From: Tragulus kanchil
Taxonomy: Eukaryota > Chordata > Mammalia > Artiodactyla > Tragulidae
Assembly: GCA_022376925.1 (NCBI GenBank)
Contig: JAIOJX010000025.1
Span: 93,771,608-93,835,607, forward strand
DNA: 64,000 nucleotides
Direction: 5' to 3'
Shown here: positions 36,414 through 48,600 of the stretch, piece after piece
How the letters are laid out: each line of letters starts with the position of its first letter
How positions within the stretch are numbered: position 1 is the first letter of the stretch
Made by a program: the position numbers and the translations under genes
Notes under the pieces: model-generated
The model's database searches: none
What the model saw: the letters and a program-made list of their open reading frames with translations, nothing else
Told to the model about the DNA's origin: nothing

Positions 36414-36746
36414 TTTTTTTTTTTAAAGATTTATTGATTTATTTATTTTGGGTGGGGGTCGGGTTGGGGAGAGAAGGGAGCGGGTGGGCCACTTCTATTG
36501 GTCTTTCATTTCCCTATTTTCAGCCATCTTTGTTCTTTGGCTCCTGTGGACCTCCCATCGCGGTGGCATCTGTTGCTGCAGAGCGCCGGCTCTGGGCACA
36601 TGCACCCCAGAGCTCCGGCTCGGTAATTGGACACATCGATCCAGCTGCTCCGCAGCACGTGGGATCTTCCCAGGCCAGGGATCGAACCGGCACCCCTTGC
36701 ACTGCAAGGTGGTGTCCTTACCCACTGGACCACCAGGGGAAGCCCG
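36414..36746 (-). mobile_element. CHR-1-related tRNA-Glu SINE, long form with T+ tail
   Basis: Inserted in the L1, with target-site duplication CCACTGGTTTTT at 36402-36413 and 36747-36758. Minus-strand order: tRNA-Glu head; B box (antisense GGGATCGAACCGG at 36678); CHR-1-like middle; family 3' part; C-rich extension; AATAAATAAATCAATAAATCTTT and A run. AATAAA followed by TCTTT is the layout of T+ class SINE tails. Confidence 0.94.
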
Positions 36747-37234
36747 CCACTGGTTTTTATTTCCTTTTATTTCAATTGCCTTGGAATGCTGATCTTAGAA
36801 AATATCAATACAATTTGTACCCAATGATGTTTTTCCGGTGTTCTCTTTTGGGAGTTTTATGGTGTCATGCCTTAAATTTAAATCTTTAAGCCATTTTGAA
36901 TTTATTTTTATGTATACTATGAGAGGGTGTTCTAACTTCATTAATTTGCATGAAGCTCTCTAACTTTCCCAACACGGCTGTTGAAGAGACTGTCTTTTCC
37001 CCATTATATTATTGTCTGCTTTGTCGAAGATCAGTGGACCACTGACATGTGGGTTTACTTCTGGTGTCACTGTTCTGTTCTCTTGTCTTTTTTTGTGCCA
37101 ATACCATGCTGTTTTGATTACTGTAGTTCTGTAGTATTATCTGAAGTCTGGGCGGCTTATTCCTCCTGCCTTGTTGTTTTTCCTCAGGATTACCTTGGCA
37201 ATGCTTAGTCTTTCATGGTTCCATATAAATTTTA

Positions 37235-39381
37235 GGATTATTTGTTCTAGTTCTGTGAAAAAAAAGTCATGGTTAATTTGATAGAGATGACATTGAATCT
37301 GTAGATTGCTCTGGGTAGCGTGGCCATTTTAACAGTATTAATTCTTTCAGTCCAAGAACTTGCAATATCTTTCCATTTCTTTAAATCATCTTCAATCTCC
37401 TTTATTTCTATTTTGTAGTTTGCAGTGTTAAGTCTTTCACCTTTTTGGTGTGGTTTATTTCTAAGATTTCTTTTTTGGATATGATTTTAAAAGGGATTGT
37501 TTATTTACATTCCCTTTCTGATATTTCATCATTAGTGTAAACAAATGCAGTTGATTTCTGTGTATTGCACTTGTACCTGCTACCTTACTAAATTCTTTTT
37601 TAGTTCTAATAGCTTTTGTATGGGGTCTTCAGGTTATATATATATGTATAGATATATAGATATACGCATATATATACATATAGTATCATGTGAATGTCTG
37701 CATATCACAACATATCATCTACATATCACAACAGTTTTATCTCTTCCCTACCAATCTGAATACCTTTTATTTCTTCTTCTTGTCTGATTGCTGTGGCGAG
37801 GACTTTCAGTACCATGTTGAATAGAACTGGGAAAGTTAGCATCCTTGTCTTGTTCCAGATTTTAGTAGGAAGGCTTTCAGTTTTACACCACTGAGTATTA
37901 TGCTGGCTATGGATTTGTCATAAATAGCTTTTACTGTGTTGAGATATGTTCCATCTATACCCAAGTTTTTGTTGTTTATTTGTAGGGAGGTTTTTAATTA
38001 TAGATTATATTTCACTACCAATGATTGGCCTGCCCAGATTACCTTTCTTCTTGATTCAGTGTTGGCATATTTCTAGACACTTGTTTAATGTGTTGGCTTG
38101 TAATTGTTGATAGTATTCTGTTTAGGGAGGTTATTGTTTGTATTTCTGTGATATAAGTTGGGATTTCTCCTCTTTTATTTCTTATTTTGTTCATTTGGGT
38201 CTCGCTTTTTTCCTTGGTGAGCCTAGCCAGAGGTTTGTCAATTTTGTCTGTTCTTTCAAAGAACCAGCTCTTCATTTTACTGATTTCTCTATGAGTGACA
38301 TTAGAATCTGTAGTTTTTGGATTATTTGTTCTAGTTCTGTGAAAACAAAGTCATGGTTAATTTGATAGAGATGACATTGAATCTGTAGATTGCTCTGGGT
38401 AGCGTGGCCATTTTAACAGTATTAATTCTTTCAGTCCAAGAACTTGCAATATCTTTCCATTTCTTTAAATCATCTTCAATCTCCTTTATTTCTATTTTGT
38501 AGTTTGCAGTGTTAAGTCTTTCACCTTTTTGGTGTGGTTTATTTCTAAGATTTCTTTTTTGGATATGATTTTAAAAGGGATTGTTTATTTACATTCCCTT
38601 TCTGATATTTCATCATTAGTGTAAACAAATGCAGTTGATTTCTGTGTATTGCACTTGTACCTGCTACCTTACTAAATTCTTTTTTAGTTCTAATAGCTTT
38701 TGTATGGGGTCTTCAGGTTATATATATATGTATAGATATATAGATATACGCACATATATATACATATAGTATCATGTGAATGTCTGCATATCACAACATA
38801 TCATCTACATATCACAACAGTTTTATCTCTTCCCTACCAATCTGAATACCTTTTATTTCTTCTTCTTGTCTGATTGCTGTGGCGAGGACTTTCAGTACCA
38901 TGTTGAATAGAACTGGGAAAGTTAGCATCCTTGTCTTGTTCCAGATTTTAGTAGGAAGGCTTTCAGTTTTACACCACTGAGTATTATGCTGGCTATGGAT
39001 TTGTCATAAATAGCTTTTACTGTGTTGAGATATGTTCCATCTATACCCAAGTTTTTGTTGTTTATTTGTAGGGAGGTTTTTAATTATAGATTATATTTCA
39101 CTACCAATGATTGGCCTGCCCAGATTACCTTTCTTCTTGATTCAGTGTTGGCATATTTCTAGACACTTGTTTAATGTGTTGGCTTGTAATTGTTGATAGT
39201 ATTCTGTTTAGGGAGGTTATTGTTTGTATTTCTGTGATATAAGTTGGGATTTCTCCTCTTTTATTTCTTATTTTGTTCATTTGGGTCTTCGCTTTTTTTT
39301 CCTTGGTGAGCCTAGCCAGAGGTTTGTCAATTTTGTCTGTTCTTTCAAAGAACCAGCTCTTCATTTTACTGATTTCTCTAT
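37235..39381. repeat. Tandem duplication 13 (37235-38292 and 38319-39381)
   Basis: Offset 1084 rising to 1089. The growing offset comes from homopolymer differences, for example the T/C runs near 38200 against 39290, which shift the L1 frame between the copies. The 26-base joint 38293-38318 contains ACATTAGAATCTGTAG, a damaged form of a motif just inside the unit (near 37298). Confidence 0.97.
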
Positions 39382-41261
39382 AGTTTTCTAAATCTCTGTT
39401 AACATTTATTTCCTCTCTGAAATTTATTATTTCCTTCCTTCTGCTGACTTTCAGTTTTCTTCTTCTTTTTTCATTCGTTTTTGGTGGTGGATTAGATTGT
39501 ATATTTGAAATTTTTCATTCTTGAAGAAGGTCTGTATTGCTATGAACTTGCCTCTAAGAATTTCTTTTGCTGCTTCCCATAGATTTTTTTATGGTTATCT
39601 TTTCACTGTCATTTGCCTCAAGGTATTTTTTAATTTCTTCTTTGATTTCATCATTGACCCACTGAGGTTTTTTGTTTGTTTTAGTACCTTATCTAGTCAC
39701 TATGTAATCATTTTTCCTTATTTTTCTGTGGTCTATTTCTAGTTTCATGCTATTGTTACCAGAAAACATACTTGAAATGATTTCTATACTCTTAAGCTTG
39801 TGGAAATTTGTTTGTGTCCTAATGTGTGATCAGTCTTAGAGAATGTTCCATGTGCAGGTGAAAAAAATGTCTCTTCTGCTGTTTTTGGATGTAATGTCCT
39901 GAAACTATCAGCTAGTCTAATTTTAACTACCATTTATTAAACACTTATTATGTTCTAGGCAATATTATGTGAACTAGAGCTGTAAGTTTCAGTTTTTAAA
40001 AATTTCTGCCCTCACAGAGTTTGCTTCTTAAGTAGGGTGACACAGACAGTACACAGTTAGGGAAACTAATATGATATTCGATGATATAGTCTGTGAAGAA
40101 AATTAAACCGTGATAAGGACTTGAGATTTATGGTATATGAGAGGAAAAAGAGCTAGTGTTGCATTATTTTTTTAGGAGGTTTTTAATTATAGATTATATT
40201 TCACTACCAATGATTGGCCTGCCCAGATTACCTTTCTTCTTGATTCAGTGTTGGCATATTTCTAGACACTTGTTTAATGTGTTGGCTTGTAATTGTTGAT
40301 AGTATTCTGTTTAGGGAGGTTATTGTTTGTATTTCTGTGATATAAGTTGGGATTTCTCCTCTTTTATTTCTTATTTTGTTCATTTGGGTCTTCGCTTTTT
40401 TTTCCTTGGTGAGCCTAGCCAGAGGTTTGTCAATTTTGTCTGTTCTTTCAAAGAACCAGCTCTTCATTTTACTGATTTCTCTATAGTTTTCTAAATCTCT
40501 GTTAACATTTATTTCCTCTCTGAAATTTATTATTTCCTTCCTTCTGCTGACTTTCAGTTTTCTTCTTCTTTTTTCATTCGTTTTTGGTGGTGGATTAGAT
40601 TGTATATTTGAAATTTTTCATTCTTGAAGAAGGTCTGTATTGCTATGAACTTGCCTCTAAGAATTTCTTTTGCTGCTTCCCATAGATTTTTTTATGGTTA
40701 TCTTTTCACTGTCATTTGCCTCAAGGTATTTTTTAATTTCTTCTTTGATTTCATCATTGACCCACTGAGGTTTTTTGTTTGTTTTAGTACCTTATCTAGT
40801 CACTATGTAATCATTTTTCCTTATTTTTCTGTGGTCTATTTCTAGTTTCATGCTATTGTTACCAGAAAACATACTTGAAATGATTTCTATACTCTTAAGC
40901 TTGTGGAAATTTGTTTGTGTCCTAATGTGTGATCAGTCTTAGAGAATGTTCCATGTGCAGGTGAAAAAAATGTCTCTTCTGCTGTTTTTGGATGTAATGT
41001 CCTGAAACTATCAGCTAGTCTAATTTTAACTACCATTTATTAAACACTTATTATGTTCTAGGCAATATTATGTGAACTAGAGCTGTAAGTTTCAGTTTTT
41101 AAAAATTTCTGCCCTCACAGAGTTTGCTTCTTAAGTAGGGTGACACAGACAGTACACAGTTAGGGAAACTAATATGATATTCGATGATATAGTCTGTGAA
41201 GAAAATTAAACCGTGATAAGGACTTGAGATTTATGGTATATGAGAGGAAAAAAGAAGCTAG
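39072..41261. repeat. Tandem duplication 14 (39072-40157 and 40175-41261)
   Basis: Offset 1103. The end of the first copy is damaged (GGAAAAAGAGCTAG against GGAAAAAAGAAGCTAGG). The part 39072-39381 overlaps duplication 13, so this L1 stretch occurs three times (37985, 39072, 40175). Confidence 0.97.
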
Positions 41262-41700
41262 GATCACTATTTTCTATAGAGAATTGAGAGAGGCCCCTCT
41301 GAGGTGAGTGGAGATCACAATGATGTGGAGGAGTAAGCCATATAGACGTGAGGAAGAAAAGCATCCCAGGCCGAGGGACCCACAGATAAAAAGGGTTGAG
41401 TCTGGCATCTGCTCAGTCACATATAACAACAGATTCAAACCCCTGTGCAGATCAGCGAAGGGTTAGAGCTTCTTCAAGTGAAACCTGTGAAACAAGAAAG
41501 CATAGTGATCTAACTTAACAAAGCAATGCACAGATACTGAGAATAGATCTGAAATCACCAGCACAATATATGGACATCCATACCAATCTTAAACTAGTAG
41601 GCACTATGACAGAAATCAAGCAAGTTGTGAGTAACCGGGGAGAGCTGTTTTTGATGACATTGTTTACAAAAAGCTTCTCTAAAGAGGTGACAGAGCTAAA
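39925..41700 (+). mobile_element. Second copy of the ancient long repeat
   Basis: ACCATTTATTAAACACTTATTATG, TCTGCCCTCACAGAGTTTGC, GAGGCCCCTCTGAGGTGAGTGG and AAGAAAAGCATCCCAGGCCGAG follow the first half of the same purine-rich repeat. The printed length is inflated by duplications 14 and 15. Confidence 0.5.
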
Positions 41701-43046
41701 GGAAAACTATGATGGATTGTGATAATAAAATCAGAAGTCTAGATTCTAATGTTTAATGATGCTTAAATCTTTCACTTAACCTTCCCTTGTTAAATTCATT
41801 CTCATTCCTTTTTCTCATACTGGAAATGAATAACTGCCTTTCTCTGTAAAGCAATTTTCAACAGACTTAAAAGACAATTAAGGTTGTACCTATGAATATT
41901 ACAGTTGCAGTTTATAAAGTGAAAGTAATGAGTTCAAAATATATCCAAAACTATTACTTCTCACCTCCTCCATTTACATTTCCCTAGTTCAAGCCCAAGA
42001 ATGCCAGATTTCTTCCCAAACATTTTTGTAATAAAAATCTGTTAAACACTTATTATGTTCTAGGCAATATTATGTGAACTAGAGCTGTAAGTTTCAGTTT
42101 TAAAAATTTCTGCCCTCACAGAGTTTGCTTCTTAAGTAGGGTGACACAGACAGTACACAGTTAGGAAACTAATATGATATTCGATGATATAGTCTGTGAA
42201 GAAAATTAAACCGTGATAAGGACTTGAGATTTATGGTATATGAGAGGAAAAAAGAAGCTAGGATCACTATTTTCTATAGAGAATTGAGAGAGGCCCCTCT
42301 GAGGTGAGTGGAGATCACAATGATGTGGAGGAGTAAGCCATATAGACGTGAGGAAGAAAAGCATCCCAGGCCGAGGGACCCACAGATAAAAAGGGTTGAG
42401 TCTGGCATCTGCTCAGTCACATATAACAACAGATTCAAACCCCTGTGCAGATCAGCGAAGGGTTAGAGCTTCTTCAAGTGAAACCTGTGAAACAAGAAAG
42501 CATAGTGATCTAACTTAACAAAGCAATGCACAGATACTGAGAATAGATCTGAAATCACCAGCACAATATATGGACATCCATACCAATCTTAAACTAGTAG
42601 GCACTATGACAGAAATCAAGCAAGTTGTGAGTAACCGGAGAGAGCTGTTTTTGATGACATTGTTTACAAAAAGCTTCTCTAAAGAGGTGACAGAGCTAAA
42701 GGAAAACTATGATGGATTGTGATAATAAAATCAGAAGTCTAGATTCTAATGTTTAATGATGCTTAAATCTTTCACTTAACCTTCCCTTGTTAAATTCATT
42801 CTCATTCCTTTTTCTCATACTGGAAATGAATAACTGCCTTTCTCTGTAAAGCAATTTTCAACAGACTTAAAAGACAATTAAGGTTGTACCTATGAATATT
42901 ACAGTTGCAGTTTATAAAGTGAAAGTAATGAGTTCAAAATATATCCAAAACTATTACTTCTCACCTCCTCCATTTACATTTCCCTAGTTCAAGCCCAAGA
43001 ATGCCAGATTTCTTCCCAAACATTTTTGTAATAAAAATCTGTTAAA
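41041..43046. repeat. Tandem duplication 15 (41041-42046 and 42043-43046)
   Basis: Offset 1002 falling to 1000. The joint shares TAAA between copies. A third printed copy of the first ~220 bases lies at 39938. Differences are single bases in A/T and G runs (GTAACCGGGGAG against GTAACCGGAGAG near 41635/42635). Confidence 0.97.
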
Positions 43047-43507
43047 TGCTATCTTAATTGTTTGTTCCATTTATTTATGTAAAGATGATATCACATAGCA
43101 TTTGAGTTTTAATAAAACATCTTGTTCATTTGTTATAGTCAGTCAAATTAACATTCATGTTACAGATACAGATGAATTAAAGAGACATTTGTTGTATTGT
43201 AAGCAGTGGTCTGCAATTTGCCAGTGACACTTATTCCATCCTGACTGTGTGCCAAGTAGCAGTGTTCTGTGCAGCTCTTTTCTGTAGGAGGCCTTAGGCT
43301 TTGGCTGTTGTACCGACATGTAATCAGATCAGCATTACTCTCTATCCTCTGCTCTTCCAGTCACTAAATTCAACCAAATCACTTGTTGTGGTTTGATACC
43401 ATTTGCAGCTCTCTGACAACTTCCGCCTGTCCTCATAGTTTCTTTACCACCTGCCCTCACTCGTCATCATATTACCCAAGTACTAAGAAAATGTATCATT
43501 ATCTAAT
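43047..43507. other. No recognised feature
   Basis: Single-copy sequence between duplications 15 and 16; nothing recognised. Confidence 0.45.
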
Positions 43508-45719
43508 TCTCAATATCGTGGAGATTCATCACATTTCTTTAGTGGCTGGAAATTAATACTAAAGGGGAGGGAAATGTAGGAATTGGCATTGTTCTCTTTT
43601 TTCATTCAAAAATGATTTATTAAATACTACTTGTTGCTGGGGACACACTAATCAAATCTTTACCCACACAGACCTTAAAGTCTACTGCAGTTGATATGCA
43701 ATAAATAAATCAAAATGTAAAGTAAAATTGTGAATTACAAATTAGAGTAAGAATTGTGACTGAATTAAAACAGATTAATAAGAGTATAACCAGGGAAACC
43801 ACTTTAGATGAGGTTGTTACAGAAGGCATCTCTGAGGGGAGTGACATAGGAGCTGAAGGATGAGACTACACCAGCCGTGCTAATGAAATGGTGGAGAAGC
43901 ATTCCAGGGAGCGGGAATAAGAGGGGCAAATGTTTGAAGGCATGAAGGGTTTTGGAGTATTTGAAGGTAAAAATGAAGGCCACCGTGGCTGAGGCATAGT
44001 AAGTGAGGGGGCAAGTGGTGTGAATGGAGGTTGGAGAAGTAGACAAGGACTAGACCATGCAGGGCTATGTAGGTTGTGGTAAAAAGCTTGGGTTTTATTC
44101 CAGGCATAAGACATTGCTTGAGGAGTGACATCATCTGATTTATGTACATGCAGCTTGTAGAAGGCAGGATAATGGAAGTAATTTAGGTGAACAGTGATGG
44201 CTATGACTGAGGTGGCTGTGGGCATAGGAGTGAATTAATCCCAGTTTGCTTTGCGGAATGCTGACTGGACTCGATGGCAGGTTTAATGGTGGGAGGTGTG
44301 GGAAAGGAAGGCGTCAATGTCTATGCCTAAGACCTTGGCTTGAGTCGCAGGGTACCATTTGCTAACCTGGCGAAGACACTCAAGGACAGCCATAATATGT
44401 TTCTGCTGATAAATCAAAAGCTCAGGTTTGGACACACTAAATTTAGGTACTTATTAGACAGCAAGGTGGAGTTGCCAAGTAGTCGGTTAGAAATCAGTAG
44501 CTTAGTACATATGACTAATCTGGGATTATACATATCTGTAAACAACAAAACACTGTAAAAGTAAAAATTGAAATAAAAATATAAAAGACAAAAAAAGACA
44601 TGAGTAGGAACATCTCAATATCGTGGAGATTCATCACATTTCTTTAGTGGCTGGAAATTAATACTAAAGGGGAGGGAAATGTAGGAATTGGCATTGTTCT
44701 CTTTTTTCATTCAAAAATGATTTATTAAATACTACTTGTTGCTGGGGACACACTAATCAAATCTTTACCCACACAGACCTTAAAGTCTACTGCAGTTGAT
44801 ATGCAATAAATAAATCAAAATGTAAAGTAAAATTGTGAATTACAAATTAGAGTAAGAATTGTGACTGAATTAAAACAGATTAATAAGAGTATAACCAGGG
44901 AAACCACTTTAGATGAGGTTGTTACAGAAGGCATCTCTGAGGGGAGTGACATAGGAGCTGAAGGATGAGACTACACCAGCCGTGCTAATGAAATGGTGGA
45001 GAAGCATTCCAGGGAGCGGGAATAAGAGGGGCAAATGTTTGAAGGCATGAAGGGTTTTGGAGTATTTGAAGGTAAAAATGAAGGCCACCGTGGCTGAGGC
45101 ATAGTAAGTGAGGGGGCAAGTGGTGTGAATGGAGGTTGGAGAAGTAGACAAGGACTAGACCATGCAGGGCTATGTAGGTTGTGGTAAAAAGCTTGGGTTT
45201 TATTCCAGGCATAAGACATTGCTTGAGGAGTGACATCATCTGATTTATGTACATGCAGCTTGTAGAAGGCAGGATAATGGAAGTAATTTAGGTGAACAGT
45301 GATGGCTATGACTGAGGTGGCTGTGGGCATAGGAGTGAATTAATCCCAGTTTGCTTTGCGGAATGCTGACTGGACTCGATGGCAGGTTTAATGGTGGGAG
45401 GTGTGGGAAAGGAAGGCGTCAATGTCTATGCCTAAGACCTTGGCTTGAGTCGCAGGGTACCATTTGCTAACCTGGCGAAGACACTCAAGGACAGCCATAA
45501 TATGTTTCTGCTGATAAATCAAAAGCTCAGGTTTGGACACACTAAATTTAGGTACTTATTAGACAGCAAGGTGGAGTTGCCAAGTAGTCGGTTAGAAATC
45601 AGTAGCTTAGTACATATGACTAATCTGGGATTATACATATCTGTAAACAACAAAACACTGTAAAAGTAAAAATTGAAATAAAAATATAAAAGACAAAAAA
45701 AGACATGAGTAGGAACATC
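43508..45719. repeat. Tandem duplication 16 (43508-44614 and 44613-45719)
   Basis: Offset exactly 1105; I noticed no mismatch. The joint shares two bases (TC). The unit is the first half of the ancient long repeat. Confidence 0.97.
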
Positions 45720-46990
45720 AAAGATAGTGATATCGATTTAGGAGTGACGAGGACATTGGTTGTGTTTAAAAGTGGTTAAAATGCTCTGAGATCATTGTAT
45801 CATTTGGGAAAAGAAGACTTGTTTAAATCAACCCTTGAGTCACTCCAATATCATTCAGTTATATATTAACCGTGTATTTTTTGAGCTCCTACTCAATGAA
45901 GCACTTTTCAGTGGCATTGTACTTTTAGTAATAAGTAAGAGAGACCAGTTATTTGCCTTCATAGGACTTCTGTTTACAGAGGATACACAAAACACACCAA
46001 TAACTAATAGATGTGTAACTTTATAGAGAAGAAGCAGAACCCCAAGAGATTGCATGGAGTTAGTAAGGTAGGCAACTGTTTTCCCTACCATTGAGCATGT
46101 GGCAGCTATTAGAAGGAGTCACCTGGGTCACATATTCCTAAGAACCTGAGGAAGATGGAGAACAAGCTCTGACTTTTATCAGTACTTTCTTTGAAGTTGT
46201 GACCACATACAAAGAACAACAACAAAACAGATTTGGGAACATTGAAGATGAAGAAGTAGAGATCATAAAGACAGCTATTTTGGAGGAATGGGCTATAAAG
46301 GAAAGCAAAAAAACTTGGCACCAAAGCAAAAGGAAGAAGTAAGATTACAGAAGTGTGTTTTCCTTTTTGTCTGTTTTTAAGATAATTACAGAGCATACCT
46401 GTGATCTAGTGGAAAGGGAGTGGGAGGGTAGAATTGAATAACGCCCTTGAGAAGGTGAGATGAGATAGGACTGAGGGTGGCATGAAGGGAATCTTTGCTT
46501 AGAAACAGAATCTTCCATTGTAACTGGAGGGACTGAGGTGGTTTGTAGATTTGATGGTGGGATACTGAGAAGCTTCTCTTTTAACAGTGAAGCAAAAATG
46601 GAAGGAAGGGATTTGAGAAGAGAGGAGGAGACATGAAATACCATCTTACAGAGTGGAAACATCACCTTATTAAAGAAGTATAGCAGGATTAGAGAGTTTA
46701 TTGAAGATTTATGGTAATAAATTTAACATAACACAGTCAACCAGTTCTATGATTTTTTTTTTTTTCCAAACCACTTTCAGTCACTTCAGTCTCAACCCAG
46801 AGAAGACATATCATATGGCTGAATTCATCCTTTTGTAGGATAAATGCAGTGAGTAAAGACCAGACGAAGGAAATGAAGGGCATTAGCAAAGGAATGAAAA
46901 GGTCACAAAGTGTAAGTTGATTAAGGAGGGAATTAAAAACAGGAGGAATGCATAAAGGATTGCAAAAGATTAGAAAGATACTGTTCATTG
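43600..46990 (+). mobile_element. Near full-length copy of the ancient long repeat, split by a false duplication
   Basis: The first half (43600-44614) runs from ATTTATTAAATACTAC through AAGCATTCCAGGGAGCGGG, CATGCAGGGCTATGTAGG and GGAGTGACATCATCTGATTT. The second half (45720-46990) continues with ATCGATTTAGGAGTGACGAG, GTGGAAAGGGAGTGGGAGG and a region near 46580 (GTGAAGCAAAAATGGAAGG). Removing duplication 16 leaves one element of roughly 2.3 kb in continuous order. I cannot name its family; open frames on either strand in it are chance. Confidence 0.5.
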
Positions 46991-47809
46991 ATTTGGTATA
47001 CTCATTCACTGCGACAATTGGGCTTCTTCTGTGTCCGAAACTCTGTGATGAGCCCTCTGAATATATTCATGAATGATAGGATAGTGGTCTTCTCATACTG
47101 TGAGTGATATAGGTCTTCTCATGGAGCAGGGTGCGATGGATAGTGAAGAATTGAAACCACTAAGTATTAAAATCAGATACTGCTGAGCACTACGAAGAAA
47201 TAGAGAGCATCAGTAGGTGGGGATAACATTGGTCACACAGATAAGGTGTTCCAGGGAGGGCATCCTCTCTAGTGAAAACTGAACAGAGACTTGGTTGACG
47301 TGTGGACACGCACTGCAAATAGCTGGGATCAGTGGACTGAGGCCGAGGGAACAGCAAGTACGTTTATATTTTTTAATGGGAAGATCAACTAAGCCAAGAC
47401 AAACAAGTTATTGTTTATTTCCTTATTGTGTTTTAAAGTGGTGTTTTCATGTTGCCAAAGTGACACAGCAGGTTTAAACAATTGATTGTTGCTCAGAAGT
47501 CATTAGAGCAGGCAGTTAGCTCAGTCAGGAATCTCATTCATGCAGATGACATATTTAAAATAAATATACATATGCTCTTGTGTAATATATTGTCTGATTT
47601 GTCATTCCACTCTCCAGTGAACAGCATTGAAATGCCACACATTCAGTTAATATTTGAGAGAATTTCCATGCCAGCGTATAGTTTAATACTTAAAACCACA
47701 AAACATACTCCCTTCAAACCTTCGCAAAGAAGTTCTTTTAGGGGGAGAGTTCAAACACAAACCTGTGGCCCCTTCCCTTTGCCCTGAGAATTGGGGATTT
47801 GCTTGAAAA
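46991..47809. other. Unrecognised; part of the ancient long repeat at about 47150-47350
   Basis: GTGTTCCAGGGAGGGCATCC and GGCCGAGGGAACAGCAAGTAC fit the first half of the ancient repeat again. The remainder, including a 101-codon plus-strand frame at 47482-47787, has no support as a gene. Confidence 0.4.
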
Positions 47810-48600
47810 GACTTTTTTTTTTTAATGTAGCTATAGTTTATGTACCGTACGATTCACCTCCTTACAGTTTATTGGATTTGAGCATGTTCACAAAGTTGTA
47901 CAACCAGTATCATTACCTAATTCCAGAACATTCTGGTCACTGCACACCCTACCCCCTCCCCTCCCCAGACCCTAACAGCTGCTAATCTACTTCCTGTCAC
48001 TATTTGCCCATTCTGGACATCTTTCTTTTTTTTTTTAATTTTAGCCCTTTTATTGGTTATTTATTTATTTATATCCGTCTTTATTCTTTGGCCTGTGTGA
48101 ACCTCCCAGTGCAGTGGCCTCTCTTGCTGCAGAGCACTGGCTCTGGGCGCATGCACTCCAGAGTGCTGGCTTGTAATTGGACACACCAGTCCAGCCACTC
48201 TGAAGCACATGGGATTCCAGGCCAGGGATCAAACTGGTGCCCCTTGCACTGCAAGGCAGACTCTTTACCCACTGGACCACCAGGGAAGCCCCTAGACATT
48301 TCTTATACATGAAATCACACATCCCTGTCCTTTTGTGTTTGGCTTCTTTCACGTAGCATAATGTTCTCATTATGTGATTAACAGATGTTAGTATTTTATT
48401 CCTTTTTATAGATGGACAATATTCTATTGTGTGTTTACATCGTTTTTTTAAATCTGATTGTCAACTGATAAGACATTTGGGTTGTTTACACTTACAGGCT
48501 ATTCTGGATAATGCTACTGTGAGGACTTATGTAAAAGTTTTTCTATGGTCCTATGGTTTTAATTTCTCAGGTACATGCCTACAAGTGTAAATGAATTTTT
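47810..48600 (-). mobile_element. L1 3' UTR relic
   Basis: Antisense old L1 3' end: GTTCACAAAGTTGTACAACC, CTATTTGCCCATTCTGGACAT, CTTTCACGTAGCATAATGTTC, GACATTTGGGTTGTTTACAC, TGGATAATGCTACTGTGAGG. It is split by a short-form SINE at 48025. Confidence 0.7.
48025..48291 (-). mobile_element. CHR-1-related tRNA-Glu SINE, short form
   Basis: Minus-strand element with the tRNA-Glu head and family middle, ending in a simple A/T tail without the long-form extension. Imperfect target-site duplication CTGGACATCTTTCT / CTAGACATTTCTTA on the two sides. More diverged than the long-form copies. Confidence 0.85.

Larger units (their letters stand above)
35264..39918 (-). mobile_element. L1 LINE, 3' UTR through much of ORF2, 5'-truncated and interrupted
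   Basis: Antisense L1 from the 3' UTR (TTCTGTGCTATACAGTAG, ATATATGCCCAGGAGTGGG) through ORF2 (GCAAATATCTACTCCCAGTC, GGCTTTCAGTTTTACACCA, AAAGAACCAGCTCTTCATT) to about 39918, where it meets other sequence. The ORF2 frame is broken. A Bov-tA (36043) and a long-form SINE (36414) are inserted, and duplications 13 and 14 print parts two or three times. An odd 25-base SINE-head piece replaces L1 sequence near 35640. Confidence 0.8.

Noticed and set aside
37630..37690. TA/GATA-rich tract that might be a microsatellite or regulatory element
   Set aside because: It is a degenerate AT-rich interval within the L1 and appears again at 38718 only because of duplication 13.
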